This document shows, piece by piece, positions 24,693 to 36,601 of a stretch of 64,000 nucleotides of DNA (positions within the stretch are counted from its first letter, which is position 1; every line of letters starts with the position of its first letter). Below the pieces are notes generated by a model. It did no database searches. It was not told the origin of the DNA and saw only the letters and a list, made by a program, of their open reading frames with translations. Location: NCBI GenBank assembly GCA_033344875.1, contig JAWPMO010000001.1, forward strand, positions 2,381,595 to 2,445,594, written 5' to 3'. This stretch comes from Ilumatobacteraceae bacterium (GTDB lineage: Bacteria > Actinomycetota > Acidimicrobiia > Acidimicrobiales > Ilumatobacteraceae). A program made the position numbers and the translations under genes.

Positions 24693-25459
24693 GAGGTGCT
24701 CCCTGTGGATGGCGGTGTTGCGGTCGAACGATCCCGATCGGCGGCGCCGACGACCTCGAAGCCGTCATCGGTGAAGCCGACCTCGACCCCACGGTTGATG
24801 CTCACCCAGTCGCGAGCCTCGAGATAGGGCCGGAATGCCTCGGCGATGCGGCGTTCGATCGCCTTCGTCTTCGGTTGCTGCAGTTCGTAGAGGTCGGGGA
24901 ACTCGGTCCAGGCCGTGACCGCGTGCCACAGGCGCACCGCCGCGTCGCCCGTCGGCGGGTCGATCAGCACCGGTCCGAACAGGCAGTGATCACCGAAGAA
25001 CAGCGTCGGCACGCCGTACCCGCCGGCGGCCACCACTCGATCGTGATCGTTGCGAACATCGTCGTGGGTGGTCGGGTCGGCGATCGCCGCATCGACGAGC
25101 GCCGGGTCGAGATCGAGCCGTTCGAGCAGATGGCGGGCCACCGCCGGCTCGTGTGGCCGGTTGCCGTCCTCGTGCAAGGCCTTGCCCGCGATCGCGTACC
25201 AGCGTCCGAGGTCGTCGTTGCTCGTGCGTCGGAGCAGGGCCCCGATCCGCATCAGCGACCAGCCGTACGACCACTCGCGTTCCCACGGGTGCTTCTTGCC
25301 ATCGACCCGGTTGATCTCCTCGAGGCTGAAGAACTTCCAGGTGATCTCGAGGTCGAGTTGCCGACCGACGTCCCGGATCCACTTCGACGTCTGATAGGCG
25401 TACGGACACAGGACATCGAAATGGAAATCGATACCGGTGGGTGCTGGCGGTGCGCTCAC
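24689..25459 (-). CDS. DsbA-family (HCCA isomerase-like) oxidoreductase
   Basis: 256-aa thioredoxin-fold protein. [17 protein letters not shown] shows a CPYA in place of CxxC, so it has one active-site Cys at most. The helical insertion and cis-Pro region ([18 protein letters not shown]) match the 2-hydroxychromene-2-carboxylate isomerase/FrnE branch. GTG start preceded by GGAGGAG. It is coupled to the mycothiol-dependent isomerase downstream; a thiol-conjugate transformation is plausible. It lies 120 nt downstream of hutI and is probably separate from the hut operon. Confidence 0.82.
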   Translation of the reverse strand: MSAPPAPTGIDFHFDVLCPYAYQTSKWIRDVGRQLDLEITWKFFSLEEINRVDGKKHPWEREWSYGWSLMRIGALLRRTSNDDLGRWYAIAGKALHEDGNRPHEPAVARHLLERLDLDPALVDAAIADPTTHDDVRNDHDRVVAAGGYGVPTLFFGDHCLFGPVLIDPPTGDAAVRLWHAVTAWTEFPDLYELQQPKTKAIERRIAEAFRPYLEARDWVSINRGVEVGFTDDGFEVVGAADRDRSTATPPSTGSTS

Positions 25460-25579
25460 GTGACTCCTCCACGTCGGATCCGTTCATCGTGGCACCCGCC
25501 CCCCGTCGACGGCGACCCGGGCGTCAGCCGAGCACCTGCCGGACTCGTCGTCGCAGGGTAGGCCCGACGTCGGCGGAAC

Positions 25580-26779
25580 TCACGACCGCGCCGCGTCCCC
25601 GAGCGGGCCGATCGTGGCGCGGATCAGCGGCACGCCCGGCCGGTAGGCCAGGTGATGGTGCGTCGGAGCATCCAGCACGACCGCGTGACCCGCGGCGCCG
25701 GGAGCCAGGTGCCCGACGTCGTAGCGGCGGAGCGCGCGTGCGCCGCCCGACGTGACCGCCTGGACCGCCTCGTCGATCGTCATCCGCATCTCGCGAACGG
25801 CGAGCGCGATGCAGAACGAGATCGACGTCGTGTAGCTCGACCCGGGGTTGCAGTTCGAGGCGATCGCGACCCGCACGCCGGCATCGATCGCACGCCGGGC
25901 ATCGGGATACGGCTGACGGGTCGAGAAGTCGGCGGCCGGGAGGAACGTCGCGACCGTGTCGCTCGCAGCGAGCGCCTCGATGTCGGCGTCGCTCAGGTAC
26001 GTGCAGTGATCGACCGACGCACAACCGCACTCGACGGCGAGCTGCACCCCCGGTCCGTGGCCGAGTTGGTTGCCGTGCAGCCGCAGTCCGAGGCCCGCCA
26101 CGCGTCCGGCGTCGAGCACGGCGCGGCACTGGTCGGCGTCGAACGCCCCCGTCTCGCAGAACGCGTCGACCCACGCCGCGTGCGGGGCCGAGTGCGCGAG
26201 CATCTCGTTGCACACCAGGTCGACGTACTCGTCGGCGCGCCCGGCGTACTCGTGCGGGAGCAGGTGGGCGCCGAGGAACGTCGTCTCCGGCGTGTGCGCG
26301 TGGGCGATCTCGAGCGACCGTCGCTCGTCGTCGACGTTCAGGCCGTAGCCGGACTTGATCTCGATCGTGGTCGTACCCGCCCGATGCGCCTCGTCGAGAC
26401 GTTGCCGGACGAGCCGATCGAGCTCGGCCGTCGACGCCGTTCGTGTGGCCTCGGTCGTGACCCGGATCCCGCCACCGTCGTACGGTTCGCCCGCCATGCG
26501 TGCGGTGAACTCCGCCGAACGATCACCGGCGAAGACGAGATGCGTGTGGGAGTCGACGAATCCGGGCAGCACACAGGCCCCCGCGGCGTCGATGCGCTCG
26601 TCGCCGACGGCACCGGCGGGGCCGACGGACACGACGCGCCCGTCGACGATCACCACGGCGGCCCGTTCGACGATGCCGAGCGGTCCGCGGCCGAGTTCCG
26701 GTTGGTTGGTGATCAGCGAACCGATGTTGTCGATGACGAGCGCGCGGCCCGCGTCGACCGTTGCCGAGTCGGCAGCCAT
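25580..26779 (-). CDS. hutI: Imidazolonepropionase
   Basis: 399-aa amidohydrolase-superfamily enzyme of histidine catabolism, converting 4-imidazolone-5-propionate to N-formimino-L-glutamate. The HutI signature is present: [21 protein letters not shown] (metal HxH), [30 protein letters not shown] and [13 protein letters not shown]. Length is typical (about 400). It starts 4 nt after the hutF stop and is the last gene of the hutU-def-hutF-hutI unit. Confidence 0.97.
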   Translation of the reverse strand: MAADSATVDAGRALVIDNIGSLITNQPELGRGPLGIVERAAVVIVDGRVVSVGPAGAVGDERIDAAGACVLPGFVDSHTHLVFAGDRSAEFTARMAGEPYDGGGIRVTTEATRTASTAELDRLVRQRLDEAHRAGTTTIEIKSGYGLNVDDERRSLEIAHAHTPETTFLGAHLLPHEYAGRADEYVDLVCNEMLAHSAPHAAWVDAFCETGAFDADQCRAVLDAGRVAGLGLRLHGNQLGHGPGVQLAVECGCASVDHCTYLSDADIEALAASDTVATFLPAADFSTRQPYPDARRAIDAGVRVAIASNCNPGSSYTTSISFCIALAVREMRMTIDEAVQAVTSGGARALRRYDVGHLAPGAAGHAVVLDAPTHHHLAYRPGVPLIRATIGPLGDAARS

Positions 26780-26783
26780 CCCG

Positions 26784-28130
26784 TCAGTCTCCCATCAGCT
26801 CGGGGATGATGTCGTCGAGTTCGGCGGAGACGTCGACCGCCAGGTGTCGGCCGTCGGCGACCACCGGGCGCCCGTCGATCAGCACGTCGGTGACGTCGGC
26901 CGCCACGGCGGAGAAAACGACCGCTTCGAGCAACGCGCGCTCGCCGGTGCCGGCCAGACGAGGCGTCGACGTCGACACGGTGACGAGGTCGGCTCGGCGA
27001 CCGACCTGGATCGACCCGGCGTCGTCCCAGCCGAGGCACCGATGGCCGGCGACGGTGGCGGCGGCGAGCAGCGAGGCCGCCGGGTGCACGCCGCGCCGGC
27101 CCGAACGCAGCCGCTCGTCGAGTTCGACCGCCCGCGCCTCCTCGAACAGGTCGATGATCGCGTGCGAGTCGCTACCCAGTGAGAGGTCGACACCGGCGTC
27201 CACCAACCGGGCCGTCGGCCCGACGCCGTCGCCGAGGTCGCGTTCGGTGGTCGGGCACATGCACACGACCAACCCCTCGAGTGCCCGGATGTCGTCCGGG
27301 GTCAGGTGCGTGGCGTGGACGGCGGTGAACCGGACGTCGAGCAGACCCGCCTCGCGCAGTACCGAGACCGGTGTGACGCCGTATGCGGCGAGGCACCGTT
27401 CGTTCTCCTCGACCTGCTCGGACACGTGGGCGTGCACCGGCAGATCGCGCCCGCGCGCCCACGTCGCGACCTCGCGCATCGCGGCCGGGTCGACGGCACG
27501 GACCGAGTGGATTCCCGCTCCGAGCCGGGCGACTCCGGTGCCGATCGTCGAGTCGATGCCGTCGACCCGGTCGATCCAGGCCGCCACCGATCCGTCGGTG
27601 AAGCGTCGCTGCGCCCCGCTCGGCGCGCGATGACCGTCGGCGTCGAGTCCACCGTGGAGGTACAGCGTGTCGAGCAGCGTGATGCGGAGGCCGGCTGCCG
27701 ATGCCGCCTCGACCAGCGCGGCCGCCATCACGTTCGGATCGTCGTACGGCCGGCCGTCGGGCCGGTGGTGCAGGTAGTGGAACTCACCGACGCACGAGAT
27801 CCCCGCCATCGCCATCTCGGCGAACGTCGCGCGCGCGAGCCGGAGGTAGCGGTCGGGGTCGAGCCGTTCGGCGGCGGCGTACATGAGTTCCCGCCACGTC
27901 CAGAACGTTCCACCGTGGCGCTGGGTCCGTGACCGGAGCGAGCGATGGAACGCGTGGCTGTGTGCGTTGGCCAGGCCCGGGACCGTCACCCCGGCCAACC
28001 GGTGGTCACCGGCCGACGGAGCGGCACCGACCTGGACCGAGTGGAAGCGCCCGGCATCGACCGTGATGCGCACCGACGGTTCAACCGCTCCGTCGACCAG
28101 CGCGTGTTCGCACCAGTACCCGGCGTTCAT
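26784..28130 (-). CDS. hutF: Formimidoylglutamate deiminase
   Basis: 448-aa amidohydrolase that deiminates N-formimino-L-glutamate to N-formyl-L-glutamate plus ammonia. Motifs: [21 protein letters not shown] (metal HxH and FIGlu-specific HutF stretch), [26 protein letters not shown] and SLGSDSHA. The ATG of [14 protein letters not shown] was chosen as it overlaps the deformylase stop (ATGA); the longer upstream frame lies within that gene. HutF implies the five-step pathway, which needs a formylglutamate deformylase; no recognisable hutG is in the window. Confidence 0.96.
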   Translation of the reverse strand: MNAGYWCEHALVDGAVEPSVRITVDAGRFHSVQVGAAPSAGDHRLAGVTVPGLANAHSHAFHRSLRSRTQRHGGTFWTWRELMYAAAERLDPDRYLRLARATFAEMAMAGISCVGEFHYLHHRPDGRPYDDPNVMAAALVEAASAAGLRITLLDTLYLHGGLDADGHRAPSGAQRRFTDGSVAAWIDRVDGIDSTIGTGVARLGAGIHSVRAVDPAAMREVATWARGRDLPVHAHVSEQVEENERCLAAYGVTPVSVLREAGLLDVRFTAVHATHLTPDDIRALEGLVVCMCPTTERDLGDGVGPTARLVDAGVDLSLGSDSHAIIDLFEEARAVELDERLRSGRRGVHPAASLLAAATVAGHRCLGWDDAGSIQVGRRADLVTVSTSTPRLAGTGERALLEAVVFSAVAADVTDVLIDGRPVVADGRHLAVDVSAELDDIIPELMGD

Positions 28131-28698
28131 GACCCGACGCGCTCGACGAACTCCGTGATGCGTTCGACGAAGGCGTCCCGATGGAACGCCTCGAACTCGG
28201 CCCACGTCGACAGCGTGGTCGGATCGCTCACCCGGTCGACGAACAACACACCGTCGAGGTGATCGCACTCGTGCTGCCACGTGCCGGCGGTGAGCCCGCG
28301 CTCGACCTGGTCGTGCTCGACGCCGTCACGGTCGAGATACCGAATCCTGACGTTGACGTTGCGTTGCACGTTGCCCCGCAGCGGGACCGACAGACACCCT
28401 TCGTTGATCTCGACCAGTTCGTCGTCGAGCGGCTCGATCACCGGGTTGATCGCGACGGTCAGCGGGATCCGCGGCTTGTAGGGATACCGAGGGTTGTCGG
28501 TGACCTCCATCACCGCGATCCGGAGCCCCTCGCCGACCTGCGGGGCGGCGATCCCGGCGCCGTCGGCATCGTGCATCGTGTCGATCAGGTCGTCGATCAG
28601 CGACTGGATCCGCTCGGTCGAGATCTGGTCGACCGGTACCGGACGGGCCACCTCGCGGAGCGTCGGATGCCCGATCGACAGGATGGGTCGGACGGCCA

Positions 28699-28699
<1 letters not shown>
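28127..28699 (-). CDS. def: Peptide deformylase homologue within the hut operon
   Basis: 190-aa metallo-deformylase with all three family motifs intact: GAGIAAPQ, EGCLS and QHECDH (HExxH). It therefore should be catalytically competent at removing a formyl group. It is embedded between hutU (TGATG overlap) and hutF (ATGA overlap), not beside fmt or a translation gene where a housekeeping def usually lies. Since HutF yields N-formyl-L-glutamate and no HutG is seen, it may serve as an N-formylglutamate deformylase. The alternative is that it is an ordinary fMet deformylase that happens to sit here. Confidence 0.88.
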
Positions 28700-30363
<1,664 letters not shown>

Positions 30364-30436
30364 GACGAAACGTCCCTTCCCGCTCGGCCACTCGGACGAC
30401 CGGCGCGTCCTTGCAGTCTGGGCGGCCGTGTCCTAG

Positions 30437-30452
30437 GTTGTCAACTCACAAC
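30437..30452. promoter_or_regulatory. Candidate hut operator 1 (GTTGT-N6-ACAAC) overlapping hutU promoter
   Basis: The inverted repeat overlaps a perfect minus-strand -35 TTGACA (30444-30439) of hutU; a weak -10 CAGACT follows 18 nt on. Together with the second repeat 6 nt away it forms a pair suited to an IclR-type dimer of dimers. Confidence 0.45.
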
Positions 30453-30458
30453 ATTCAT

Positions 30459-30473
30459 TGTCATGTGGTGACA
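30459..30473. promoter_or_regulatory. Candidate hut operator 2 (TGTCA-N5-TGACA)
   Basis: A perfect 5-bp inverted repeat lies between hutU and the IclR gene, centred about 54 nt before the regulator start. The half-site TGTCA/TGACA recurs in a larger palindrome just downstream of hutH (32756-32780). Confidence 0.45.
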
Positions 30474-30519
30474 GTCGCGACACCGCACGGCCGATCCGTA
30501 CGAGAAAGCGAGCTGCTCG

Positions 30520-31215
30520 ATGACGCTCACCACCGACGACCGACGCGATCCGACCGACCACGCCGTGCCGAGATCGGTCGGACGGGTGCTCGACCTGCTC
30601 GAGGTCGTGCTCGGCACGCCCGGGTGCACACTCACCAACGCCGCCGACGCGTGTGAACTCACGCCCACGACCGCGCTGCGACACCTCCGTGCACTCGAGG
30701 CGCGCGGCTACGTCGAGCGCGACCGGTCCGGCATCTACTCGGTCGGGCCGACCATGTCACGGCTGACCGCAGCCCTCGGCGACGACGATCCGATCCGCCG
30801 ACTCGTCGCGGCCGCCCAGCCCCACCTCGACGCCCTCGCCGCGTCGACCGGCGAATCCGCCTACCTCGCCGTGAGCGACGGACGGACCGCCACCTACGTC
30901 GCCGCCGCCGAGAGCGACCGCGCGATCCGCCACGTCGGGTGGGTCGGCCAGAACGTCCCGCTCGACGGCACCGCACTCGGGGCCGCGCTCGCCGCGCCCG
31001 GCACCTGCGCCACCAGGACCGGGGCGGTCGAACCGGACATCACGGCCGTCTCCGTCGCGCTCCCGGTACCCGGCACCGTCGGCGTGGCGCTGTCCGTGAT
31101 CGGGCCGCAGCACCGATTCGACGAGACCAATCGGCGCGAGCACGAACGGGCCCTGCTCCGCTCGGCAGCCACGCTGAGCCGACACCTCGGTGCGAGCGAC
31201 GAGGTCGCATCATGA
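30520..31215 (+). CDS. IclR-family regulator of the hut locus
   Basis: 231 aa. The N-terminal winged helix (RSVGRVLDLLEVVLGTPGCTLTNAADACELTPTTALRHLRALEARGYVERD) is followed by an effector domain (ALAASTGESAYLAVSDGRTATYVA, AIRHVGWVGQNVPLDGTALGAAL, then VALPVPGTVGVALSVIG). It lacks the long Arg-rich C-terminus of some members. Its stop overlaps the hutH ATG (ATGA), so regulator and first pathway enzyme are co-made. Probably senses histidine or urocanate and controls both divergent hut transcripts. Confidence 0.9.
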   Translation: MTLTTDDRRDPTDHAVPRSVGRVLDLLEVVLGTPGCTLTNAADACELTPTTALRHLRALEARGYVERDRSGIYSVGPTMSRLTAALGDDDPIRRLVAAAQPHLDALAASTGESAYLAVSDGRTATYVAAAESDRAIRHVGWVGQNVPLDGTALGAALAAPGTCATRTGAVEPDITAVSVALPVPGTVGVALSVIGPQHRFDETNRREHERALLRSAATLSRHLGASDEVAS

Positions 31216-32735
31216 TCGACCTCGACGGACCCGACGTCACGATCGACGACGTCGTACGGGTCGCCCGATACTGGGACAGCGTCGCGCTGACCCCGGCCGC
31301 GATCGACCGGATGTCGGCGGCCCGAGCCGTGGTCGAACGACTCGCCGAGGGCGAACCGAAGTACGGGATCTCCACCGGGTTCGGCGCGCTCGCGACCGTG
31401 TCGATCCCCGCCGACCGGCGCCGAGCCCTCCAACTCGCACTCATCCGATCACACGCGGCGGGCATGGGCGAGCCGGTCGAGACCGAGGTCGTGCGCGCGA
31501 TGGTGTTCCTGCGGGCCCGAACGCTCGCGATGGGCCACAGCGGAGCTCGCCCACTCGTCGCTCAGGCGATGGTCGATCTCGTCAACGCCGGTATCACGCC
31601 GATCGTGCCCGAGTACGGCTCGCTCGGGGCGAGCGGCGACCTGGCACCGCTCGCGCACGGGGCACTGGCGTTGCTCGGCGAAGGTGAGGTCCGCCACGAT
31701 GGCCGCACCCGACCGGCGGCCGACGCACTCCGCGACGCCGGACTCGCGCCGATCCGGCTCGCCGAGAAGGAAGGGCTCGCGGTCACCAACGGCACCGACG
31801 CGATCCTCGGCATGCTCTGTCTGGCCGTCGACGACACACGACGGCTGCTCACCCAGGCCGACATGGTGGCCGCCATGACGGTCGAAGGGCTCTTGGCGAC
31901 CGACGCGCCGTTCGCCGCCGACCTCCAGGCGCTGCGACCGCACCTCGGCCAGGCGACCAGTGCCCACAACCTGCGCACGATGCTGGCCGACTCCCCGATC
32001 GTCGCGAGCCACACGAACGACGATCCCCGCGTCCAGGACGCCTACTCGATCCGGTGCACACCGTCGGTCCACGGCGCCGCGCGCGACACGCTCGACCACG
32101 CCCGGCGCGTGGTCGAGGTCGAGTTGGCCTCGGCGATCGACAACCCGATGGTGCTCGCCGACGGTCGTGTCGAGTCGTGCGGCAACTTCCACGGGGCACC
32201 GCTCGGGTTCGTCGCCGACTTCCTCGCGATCGCGCTCGCCGAGATCGGCGCGATCTCCGAACGCCGGATCGACCGGATGCTCGACCGCACACGCAGCCAC
32301 GGTCTGCCGCCGTTCCTGGCCCACGAGGTCGGCGTCGACAGTGGCCTGATGATCGGGCACTACACGGCGGCGGCGATGGCGTCGGACAACAAGCGGCTCG
32401 CCGCCCCCGCCTCGGTCGACTCCCTACCCACGTCGGGCATGCAGGAGGACCACGTGTCGATGGCATGGCTCGCGGCGCGCAAACTCCGCAAGGTGGTCGA
32501 CAACGTCCGCCGCATCCTCGCCGTCGAGTACGTGTGTGCGGCTCGGGCGATCGAACTCCGGGCCCCGCTCGAGCCGGCTCCCGCCACCGGTGTCGCGCTC
32601 GCCTCGCTGCGCACCGTCGTGCCGGGAGTCGGCCCGGATCGGTACCTGTCGCCCGAACTCGGCGCCGTCGAACAGCTGCTCGGTGATGGGGCGATCGACG
32701 CCGCGCTCGGCGACGCCGGGGTGATGCTGCGGTAG
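31212..32735 (+). CDS. hutH: Histidine ammonia-lyase
   Basis: 507-aa HutH, which eliminates ammonia from L-histidine to give urocanate. The MIO prosthetic group forms from Ala140-Ser141-Gly142 in GSLGASGDLAPLAH. Other signatures: YGISTGFGALA (catalytic Tyr region), EGLAVTNGTDAILG, QDAYSIRCTPSVHGA and ATGVALASL near the end. Start ATG overlaps the IclR stop; upstream in-frame sequence is the regulator gene in another frame. Divergent from hutU. Confidence 0.97.
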   Translation: MIDLDGPDVTIDDVVRVARYWDSVALTPAAIDRMSAARAVVERLAEGEPKYGISTGFGALATVSIPADRRRALQLALIRSHAAGMGEPVETEVVRAMVFLRARTLAMGHSGARPLVAQAMVDLVNAGITPIVPEYGSLGASGDLAPLAHGALALLGEGEVRHDGRTRPAADALRDAGLAPIRLAEKEGLAVTNGTDAILGMLCLAVDDTRRLLTQADMVAAMTVEGLLATDAPFAADLQALRPHLGQATSAHNLRTMLADSPIVASHTNDDPRVQDAYSIRCTPSVHGAARDTLDHARRVVEVELASAIDNPMVLADGRVESCGNFHGAPLGFVADFLAIALAEIGAISERRIDRMLDRTRSHGLPPFLAHEVGVDSGLMIGHYTAAAMASDNKRLAAPASVDSLPTSGMQEDHVSMAWLAARKLRKVVDNVRRILAVEYVCAARAIELRAPLEPAPATGVALASLRTVVPGVGPDRYLSPELGAVEQLLGDGAIDAALGDAGVMLR

Positions 32736-32755
32736 CGCCGACGATTGGTCTCCGG

Positions 32756-32780
32756 TGTCACCGGGTACACGCGGGTGACA
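32756..32780. repeat. Inverted repeat TGTCACC-N11-GGTGACA
   Basis: A perfect 7-bp inverted repeat lies 21 nt after the hutH stop and 26 nt before the FAS1 gene start. It could be a hutH terminator stem (no T-run follows) or an operator for the FAS1 gene; the TGTCA/TGACA half-sites resemble hut operator 2. Confidence 0.5.
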
Positions 32781-32805
32781 TCCGCCCGACAGAGAGGAAA
32801 CCCCC

Positions 32806-33441
32806 GTGTCACCCACCTACTCCCCCCACTCGCCCGCCACGACGCCCCGCCCGGCCCGCCGATTTCGCCGTGCGTTGGCCATCGGCGCCGTCGTGTCGCT
32901 CGCAGCAGCCTGCGGCGGCGACGACGACACCCTCGAGGGAGCGGCCGACGACCTCAGCGCCGATCTCAGCGCCGATGACGTCGAGGATGCCGCCGACGAC
33001 GTCGCAGATGCCGCCGACGACATCGCCGACGACGCCGAGTCCGGCGCAGCGGATCTCGCGGACGCGCTTCGGGACAACGGTCTCGGATCGATCGCGACGG
33101 CCGTTTCGGCGATCGATTTCGGCGAGATCACCGACACCCCCGAGTTCACGTTCTTCGCCCCGAACGACGAGGCGTTCACCGCTCTGACGTCCGACGAACT
33201 GACCGACCTGCTGGCTCAGCCCACCGAGATCGCCGACGTGCTGCGCAATCACACGATCGGCGAGCGCGTTGCGGCCGGCGACCTCACCGACGGCATGGAG
33301 CTCACCACCGAGGCCGGCAACGTGTTGACCGTCTCGATCGACGGCGACACCGTCATGGTCGGCGACGCCACCGTGGTCACGACCGACGTCGACGTCGACG
33401 ACGGCGTCGTCCACGTCGTCGACGCACTCATCGTCCCCTGA
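32806..33441 (+). CDS. FAS1 (fasciclin) domain lipoprotein
   Basis: 211-aa predicted exported lipoprotein. A Pro/Arg-rich leader and hydrophobic ALAIGAVVSL end in the lipobox LAAAC (Cys36). An acidic linker of about 45 residues is made of degenerate ADD/DAADD repeats. Residues ~88-211 form a FAS1 domain (FTFFAPNDEAFTAL, LRNHTIGERV, VVHVVDALIVP). GTG start with AGAGGAAA upstream. FAS1 proteins mediate adhesion or extracellular-matrix contacts; the ligand is unknown. Confidence 0.9.
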   Translation: MSPTYSPHSPATTPRPARRFRRALAIGAVVSLAAACGGDDDTLEGAADDLSADLSADDVEDAADDVADAADDIADDAESGAADLADALRDNGLGSIATAVSAIDFGEITDTPEFTFFAPNDEAFTALTSDELTDLLAQPTEIADVLRNHTIGERVAAGDLTDGMELTTEAGNVLTVSIDGDTVMVGDATVVTTDVDVDDGVVHVVDALIVP

Positions 33442-33469
33442 TCGAAGCCTCTCGACCGACGACCGGATG

Positions 33470-35320
33470 TCACCCCTGGCGGAAGATCAGCAACGCCAGG
33501 GGTGGCAGGTCGACGATCACCGAGGCGTCGAAACCGTGGGTCGCCTCGCCATCCGCGACCAGCCGCTCCGGGGCGGCCATGCCGGAGCCGCCGTACCCGG
33601 GATCGTCGCTGTTGGCGAGCAGTTCCCACGTACCACCGGTCGCACCCAGGCGGTAGCCGTGACGAGGCGCCGGCGTGTTGTTCATCACCACGAGAACCGT
33701 GTCGTCGCCGTCGGAACGCAGGAACGCGAGCACGCTCTGCTCGTGGTCGTCGTTGACGACCCACCGGAACCCAGCCGGGTCGCGATCGACCCGATGCAGC
33801 GCCGGCACCTCGCGATACAGCTCGTTGATCCGGCGCACCCAGCCCTGGACACCGGCGTGTGCCGCGTCGCCCAACACCGGCCACGGCAGCTCGGCTTCGT
33901 GGTTCCACTCGTCGGGCGAGCCGAACTCGCCACCCATGAACAGGAGCTTCTTGCCGGGCGCCGTCCACTGGTAGCCGAGCAGCAGACGGAGGTTCGCGAA
34001 CTGCTGCCAGCGGTCGCCGGGCATCTTGGTGAGCAGGCTGCCCTTGCCGTGCACGACCTCGTCGTGGGAGAGCGGCAGGACGTAGTTCTCCGAGGCCTGG
34101 TACACCGACCGGAACGTGATCCGGTCGTGGTGCCACTGTCGATGGATCGGGTCCTGCGACAGGTATTCGAGCGTGTCGTGCATCCAACCCATGTCCCACT
34201 TGAACGCGAACCCGAGACCGCCTGCGTCGGCAGGGTTGGTGACACCGGGCCACGCCGTCGACTCCTCGGCCACCATCAGCACGTCGGGGAACGCGCCGTA
34301 CACCGTGCGGTTGAGATCTTGCAGGAACGCGACCGCCTCGAGGTTCTCGTTGCCGCCGTGGATGTTCGGAATCCACTCGCCGTCTTCGCGGGAGTAGTCG
34401 AGGTAGAGCATCGAAGCGACCGCGTCGACGCGCAGCCCGTCGACGTGGAATTCGTCGAGCCAGAAGTGGGCCGACGAGAGCAGGAACGACCGGACCTCGG
34501 GCCGCCCGTAGTTGAACACGAACGACTTCCAGTCGGGGTGGAAACCCTGCTTCGGATCGGCGTGCTCGTACAGATGGGTCCCGTCGAAGTAGCCGAGCGC
34601 GGCTTCGTCGGTCGGGAAGTGCGACGGCACCCAGTCGAGGATCACGCCGACCCCCGCCTGGTGCAGGATGTCGACGAGTTGCATCACGTCGTCGGGGCGG
34701 CCGTAGCGCGCCGTCGGCGCGAAGTACCCGGTGCTCTGGTACCCCCATGACCCGTAGAACGGGTGCTCCATGATCGGGAGCAGCTCGACGTGTGTGAAGC
34801 CCATGTCGACGCAGTAGTCGGCGAGTTGGCGGGCGAGCGCCTCGTACCCACCCGGCTCGTAGCGCCACGAGCCCAGGTGCACCTCGTAGGTGGAGATCGC
34901 AGCGTCGTGACGGTTGCGTTCGCCGCGGCCGGTCATCCAATCGGCGTCGCTCCAGTCGTGGGACGCCGCCGCGATGATCGAGGCCGTCTCGGGAGCGATC
35001 TGCGAAGCCCGGGCGAACGGGTCGGACTTCGCGACGTGGTGCACACCGTCGGCCGACACCACCGAGAACTTGTAGAGGTCGCCGACCGAGTAGCCGTCGA
35101 ACGTGCCGCGCCACACGCCGGACGTGTCGGGCTCGAGCGCGTGTTCGCCGGGACGCCACCCGTTGCGCTCGGACACGACCGACACGGCGGACGCGTTGGG
35201 TGCCCACACCCGGAAGGTCGTCGCCGACCCGGTCGGGTGGGCGCCCATCACCTCCCAGAGTCGGGTGTGGCTCCCGGCGGCCAGATGCCACGCATCGTCA
35301 GCATCGAACGCCCTCGTCAT
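33470..35320 (-). CDS. glgB: 1,4-alpha-glucan branching enzyme
   Basis: 616-aa GH13 branching enzyme, making alpha-1,6 branches in glycogen. A CBM48/N-domain (residues ~1-125, TTFRVWAPNASAVSVV) precedes the catalytic barrel: DGLRVDAVASMLYLDYSR (nucleophile Asp), MVAEESTAWPGV (acid Glu) and LPLSHDEVVHGKGSL (transition-state Asp). It lacks the extra N-terminal domain of the 730-aa E. coli type. Divergent from glgC across 45 nt. Confidence 0.96.
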   Translation of the reverse strand: MTRAFDADDAWHLAAGSHTRLWEVMGAHPTGSATTFRVWAPNASAVSVVSERNGWRPGEHALEPDTSGVWRGTFDGYSVGDLYKFSVVSADGVHHVAKSDPFARASQIAPETASIIAAASHDWSDADWMTGRGERNRHDAAISTYEVHLGSWRYEPGGYEALARQLADYCVDMGFTHVELLPIMEHPFYGSWGYQSTGYFAPTARYGRPDDVMQLVDILHQAGVGVILDWVPSHFPTDEAALGYFDGTHLYEHADPKQGFHPDWKSFVFNYGRPEVRSFLLSSAHFWLDEFHVDGLRVDAVASMLYLDYSREDGEWIPNIHGGNENLEAVAFLQDLNRTVYGAFPDVLMVAEESTAWPGVTNPADAGGLGFAFKWDMGWMHDTLEYLSQDPIHRQWHHDRITFRSVYQASENYVLPLSHDEVVHGKGSLLTKMPGDRWQQFANLRLLLGYQWTAPGKKLLFMGGEFGSPDEWNHEAELPWPVLGDAAHAGVQGWVRRINELYREVPALHRVDRDPAGFRWVVNDDHEQSVLAFLRSDGDDTVLVVMNNTPAPRHGYRLGATGGTWELLANSDDPGYGGSGMAAPERLVADGEATHGFDASVIVDLPPLALLIFRQG

Positions 35321-35353
35321 CGGCCGGCCCCCGGGTACCTCATCGCAACAGCC

Positions 35354-35359
35354 TACGAT
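35354..35359 (+). promoter_or_regulatory. Candidate -10 box (TACGAT) of leaderless glgC
   Basis: TACGAT ends 6 nt before the glgC ATG, with no Shine-Dalgarno between, in the 45-nt divergent region shared with glgB. No good -35 is visible. Confidence 0.45.
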
Positions 35360-35365
35360 GATGTC

Positions 35366-36601
35366 ATGTCCACGGCTTCAAACGACCGAGTGCTCAGCAT
35401 CGTCCTCGCCGGTGGAGAGGGCAAACGACTCATGCCCCTCACGCTCGACCGCGCCAAACCGGCGGTCCCCTTCGGCGGCAAATACCGCCTGATCGACTTC
35501 GCGATCTCGAACCTCGTCAACGGCGGGTTCCGCAAGGTCGTCGTGCTGACGCAGTACAAGAGCCACAGCCTCGACGTGCACATCTCGCTGACCTGGCAGC
35601 TGTCGACGTTGCTCGGCAACTACGTCACCACCGTCCCGGCCCAGATGCGGAAAGGCCCCCGGTGGTTCACCGGTTCGGCCGACGCCCTGTTCCAGAACAT
35701 GAACCTGCTCGACGACATGCGCCCCGACCACGTGATCGTGTTCGGCGCCGACCACATCTACCGCCTCGACCCGCGTCAGATGCTCGACTTCCATCGCGAA
35801 CAGGGTGCCGGTGTCACCGTTGCGGGCATCCGTGTGCCGGCCGAGGAGGCGTTCCAGTTCGGGGTGATCGAAAAGGAGGACGACTCCACCAAGATCGTCA
35901 AGTTCCACGAGAAGAACCCCGACGCACCGCGACTCGCCGACGCACCACACCAGGTCCTCGCGTCGATGGGCAACTACATCTTCGACGCCGAGGTGTTCCG
36001 CGAGATCATGACCGCCGACGCGAACGACGAGAACTCCAAGCACGACGTCGGCGGCGACATCATCCCGAAACTCGTCGCCGCCGGCCAAGCGCACGTGTAC
36101 GACTACACGACCAATGTCGTGCCGGGCGAGACCGGGCAGGAGGACCACTACTGGCGCGACGTCGGGACCCTGGACTCCTACTTCGATGCGCACATGGATC
36201 TCGTCGCGCGACTCCCGGCGTTCGACCTCTACAACCACGACTGGCCGATCTTCACCCGGACGCTCACCGAACCTCCGGCGAAGATCACCGAGGGCGACAG
36301 CGGTCCGAGCAGCATCTCCAACTCGATCCTCGCGAGCGGTGTGATCGTCTCCGGGGGCATCGTCAACAGCTCGGTGCTGTCGGGCGGGGTCACCGTGACC
36401 GACGCCGAAGTGCAGGACTCGGTGTTGATGCAGGGCGTGCAGGTCGGCTTGGGGGCTCGTTTGCGGCGCTGCATCATCGACAAGAACGTCGTGATCCCGC
36501 CCGGGTTCGAGATCGGTCACGACCTCGACGCCGACCGCGAACGCTTCACCGTCTCCGACGGCGGCGTCGTCGCCGTCGCCAAGAACACGATCATCGCCTG
36601 A
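35366..36601 (+). CDS. glgC: Glucose-1-phosphate adenylyltransferase
   Basis: 411-aa ADP-glucose pyrophosphorylase, producing ADP-glucose for glycogen synthase. Nucleotidyltransferase motif [44 protein letters not shown]-terminal left-handed beta-helix with [20 protein letters not shown] chosen to match the GlgC N-terminus; no RBS is visible, which agrees with leaderless expression. The stop codon and last codons lie within a 30-bp tandem duplication. Confidence 0.96.
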   Translation: MSTASNDRVLSIVLAGGEGKRLMPLTLDRAKPAVPFGGKYRLIDFAISNLVNGGFRKVVVLTQYKSHSLDVHISLTWQLSTLLGNYVTTVPAQMRKGPRWFTGSADALFQNMNLLDDMRPDHVIVFGADHIYRLDPRQMLDFHREQGAGVTVAGIRVPAEEAFQFGVIEKEDDSTKIVKFHEKNPDAPRLADAPHQVLASMGNYIFDAEVFREIMTADANDENSKHDVGGDIIPKLVAAGQAHVYDYTTNVVPGETGQEDHYWRDVGTLDSYFDAHMDLVARLPAFDLYNHDWPIFTRTLTEPPAKITEGDSGPSSISNSILASGVIVSGGIVNSSVLSGGVTVTDAEVQDSVLMQGVQVGLGARLRRCIIDKNVVIPPGFEIGHDLDADRERFTVSDGGVVAVAKNTIIA

